Assembly: GCA_913056285.1 (NCBI GenBank)
Contig: CAJXNE010000097.1
Location: forward strand, 1-7,927
DNA from: an uncultured Zetaproteobacteria bacterium
GTDB lineage: Bacteria > Pseudomonadota > Zetaproteobacteria > Mariprofundales > Mariprofundaceae
Direction: 5' to 3'
DNA length: 7,927 nucleotides
Both the position numbers and the translations under genes were made by a program. Under the pieces are notes generated by a model. It had not been told where the DNA came from. It saw nothing but the letters and a program-made list of their open reading frames with translations, and made no database searches. Below, one piece after another: positions 6,119-7,927 of this stretch (positions within the stretch are counted from its first letter, which is position 1; the number at the start of each line of letters is the position of its first letter).

Positions 6119-6249
6119 ACGCTGTATCCACCGAAAGGCGTCATTCCCCCGAAAGTGTAAATGGCGTGGACGGAAATGGAGCAACCCTGAGGATACACAG
6201 TGGATTCACACCCGTTCGGGAATGTCATGCTTTATTCCATTGCCTGATT
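6119..6249. other. Spacer between the exporter and barrel genes with an imperfect inverted repeat
   Basis: This 131-base gap has no credible gene. It contains cattcccccgaa (6142-6153) and the imperfect complement ttcgggaatg (6215-6224), which resemble the arms of the 'gtcattcccgcgaaa' class of dispersed proteobacterial repeats. The sequence may be a worn repeat insertion between genes once closer together. I see no strong promoter. Confidence 0.35.
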
Positions 6250-7927
6250 TCATGTTGCTTTTGCGCGGAGCAGCACCGGGAACAGATAACAACTGGCCAG
6301 ATAGCAAATAGCCATGGAACCAGCCACAAGAGCCCCGAGTTTGACCTGTGGATAGAGATGCGCCGTGAGCAGCACCAGAAAACCGCCGATCACCACCAGC
6401 GCATTGAACAGCAGTGCGCGGCCCGTATCTTCATTGACCGCAGCAATCACCGCAGCGTGATCGGACTGCGTCCGCGAATAAAGCCGGAAGCGGTATAGAT
6501 AATGGATGGCGAAATCCACCCCGATGCCGAGTGCCATGGCACCCGTGATGGCCGTGCCGATCTCCAGCGGCAGGCCGAACAGACCCATCATGCCGTAAAT
6601 CACCACCACCGAAATCGATACCGGCAACAGCGCCAGCGCTGCATCGGCCAGACGGCGGAACATGGCCAGGCAGAGCAGAAAAATGAATACCAGCGCCAGG
6701 ATTAAGGATTGAATCTGACCGGTAATAACCAAATCGGAAAAGCGGTAATTGGTATAGGCCGTGCCGGCCAGCTTCATCGTGGCATGCGGGAACCAGACGC
6801 GCGTCCCCTGCGTCAGCATATCCACCAGACGGGCGGCATCGGCGCTGCTGTCGTTTTTCAGATTGATGCGGATATGCGCCTGTCTGTAATCGGAGGTCAC
6901 CATGGAATCAAAATCATCCGGCGCGCCGGAAAACGAATAGAGCAACAAATACTGCGCCGCCAGATCAGAGCTGTCCGGCACCACACGAAAACGCTGTTTA
7001 CCCTCATGCATCACCTTGTTCATCTCGGACTGGAATTCGGCAATGGATGACGAATCACCGACTACAGGATCCGCTTCCACGGCGGCCTGCAAACGGCTCA
7101 TGCCAGCCAGAAATGACGGGCTTAACACTCCGTCCTGCACGCCCGTATCCAGCATCACATCGAGCGCATTGGTGCCGGAAAAATGGGCGTTTAAGGTATC
7201 ATCGGCCAGACGAATCGGGTCGGAGGGATGAAATTCAGACACCAGCGAGGAATTCACCTGCATCTGTGACAAGCCATACGTCGAGCCCAGCATCAGCACG
7301 GCAAATATCATCAGAATGCGTTTTGGATGTTGCAGCACCACGCGGGTCATCCATGACAGATAGCCGGAAAACGCCAGTTTATCGAGCGCTTTTTCACGAT
7401 GCGGTAGTACGGACTCAATGGCCGGCACAAACAGAATGGTAATGATAAAGGCGTAGATAATGCCGGCTGCTGCAAACAGGCCGAAATAACGCATCGGCAA
7501 TAAATCGGAGGTCAGCATGGCCAGAAAGCCAGCCGCCGTGGTCAGCGTCGTCATCAGAATCGGGGCGGCCATGCCGGTCATGCCGCTGATAATCGCCTGC
7601 TGTTTGACCACCGTTGGATCACGCCCTGCTTCCACCCGGATATGGGTCAGCAAATGCACCGAATCAGCAATGCCGACGGCCAGAATCAGGATGGGCAGCA
7701 GTGTTGTGACCGTATAAACAGGAATGCCTGCCGCCGCCATCGTGCCCAGCATCCATAATTCGGACAGCACCACCACGGCCAGCGGAATCAGCACCCCGCG
7801 TATATTGCGGAACGACAGAAACAGTAATAGCGCCAACAGAGCCAGAATCATCGGCTGCATCTGCTTCATATCCTGCGGCATATACACGCCGAATACGCCC
7901 TCAATAATCGGCCTGCCGGTAATCAGG
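6250..7927 (-). CDS. MMPL/RND-family exporter (5' end outside window)
   Basis: This is an inner-membrane, proton-driven transporter of the RND superfamily, MMPL/HpnN-like branch. These proteins export lipids or other hydrophobic compounds. I read 558 residues, and the frame stays open to base 7927. TM1 and the first periplasmic domain are missing. Visible parts are TM2 (about 25-49), TM3, TM4 with ILAVGIADSVHLLTHI (Asp near residue 88), TM5-6, a cytoplasmic linker and TM7 (about 202-222). A second periplasmic domain (about 223-395) follows, then TM8-10 with GIGVDFAIHYLYRF (Asp near 471) and TM11-12. The two GI(A/G)xD aspartates are the expected proton-relay residues. FRNIRGVLIPL after TM2 is typical of the family. 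It precedes the DUF1302-like barrel gene in the same direction. A periplasmic LolA-like or DUF1329 partner may lie upstream. The substrate cannot be inferred. Confidence 0.93.
   Translation of the reverse strand, partial: LITGRPIIEGVFGVYMPQDMKQMQPMILALLALLLFLSFRNIRGVLIPLAVVVLSELWMLGTMAAAGIPVYTVTTLLPILILAVGIADSVHLLTHIRVEAGRDPTVVKQQAIISGMTGMAAPILMTTLTTAAGFLAMLTSDLLPMRYFGLFAAAGIIYAFIITILFVPAIESVLPHREKALDKLAFSGYLSWMTRVVLQHPKRILMIFAVLMLGSTYGLSQMQVNSSLVSEFHPSDPIRLADDTLNAHFSGTNALDVMLDTGVQDGVLSPSFLAGMSRLQAAVEADPVVGDSSSIAEFQSEMNKVMHEGKQRFRVVPDSSDLAAQYLLLYSFSGAPDDFDSMVTSDYRQAHIRINLKNDSSADAARLVDMLTQGTRVWFPHATMKLAGTAYTNYRFSDLVITGQIQSLILALVFIFLLCLAMFRRLADAALALLPVSISVVVIYGMMGLFGLPLEIGTAITGAMALGIGVDFAIHYLYRFRLYSRTQSDHAAVIAAVNEDTGRALLFNALVVIGGFLVLLTAHLYPQVKLGALVAGSMAICYLASCYLFPVLLRAKAT

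Noticed and set aside
6119..6184. Barrel-protein start at an upstream TTG (6184)
   Set aside because: It would put 22 residues, mostly polar and basic, before the signal peptide; the ATG at 6118 has a plausible GGTGGA and places the signal at the N-terminus.

Overview
All seven genes that can be supported lie on the minus strand, so the biology reads from the right end of the window to the left. Base composition is moderate (roughly half G+C by eye). The gene types (RND exporter with an outer-membrane barrel partner, a lipoprotein with a lipobox, a MetA/MetY methionine route, a DeaD helicase, a quinone-type methyltransferase relative) point to a Gram-negative proteobacterium. I cannot place it at genus level from the sequence.

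Right part (4805-7927): the 3' part of an MMPL/RND-type exporter gene, whose first membrane helix and first periplasmic loop lie outside the window, is followed by a DUF1302-like outer-membrane beta-barrel protein. These two families commonly occur together and probably form an envelope export or lipid-handling unit. The barrel gene starts inside a dispersed CACAGAG-type repeat, which encodes the core of its signal peptide.

Middle part (1780-4804): a spacer of about 260 bp carries an inverted pair of the same CACAGAG repeat. Then come metA (homoserine O-acyltransferase) and metY (O-acylhomoserine sulfhydrylase), one base apart and probably translationally coupled. Together they convert homoserine to homocysteine by direct sulfhydrylation. 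Thirty-six bases downstream, in the same reading frame as metY, lies a short ORF whose N-terminal half resembles RquA, the SAM-dependent rhodoquinone-forming enzyme. It stops at 133 residues, about half the expected length.

Left part (1-1734): a 64-residue lipoprotein of unknown function, then a DEAD-box RNA helicase of the DeaD/CsdA type that runs off the left edge. Both genes lack a good Shine-Dalgarno site at their most likely ATG, and both have a -10-like hexamer only 6-7 bases before that ATG.

Most of the window is ordinary housekeeping and envelope content. The items most worth a second look are the truncated RquA-like gene beside the methionine genes, the repeat-derived signal peptide, and the repeat hairpin in the metA leader.
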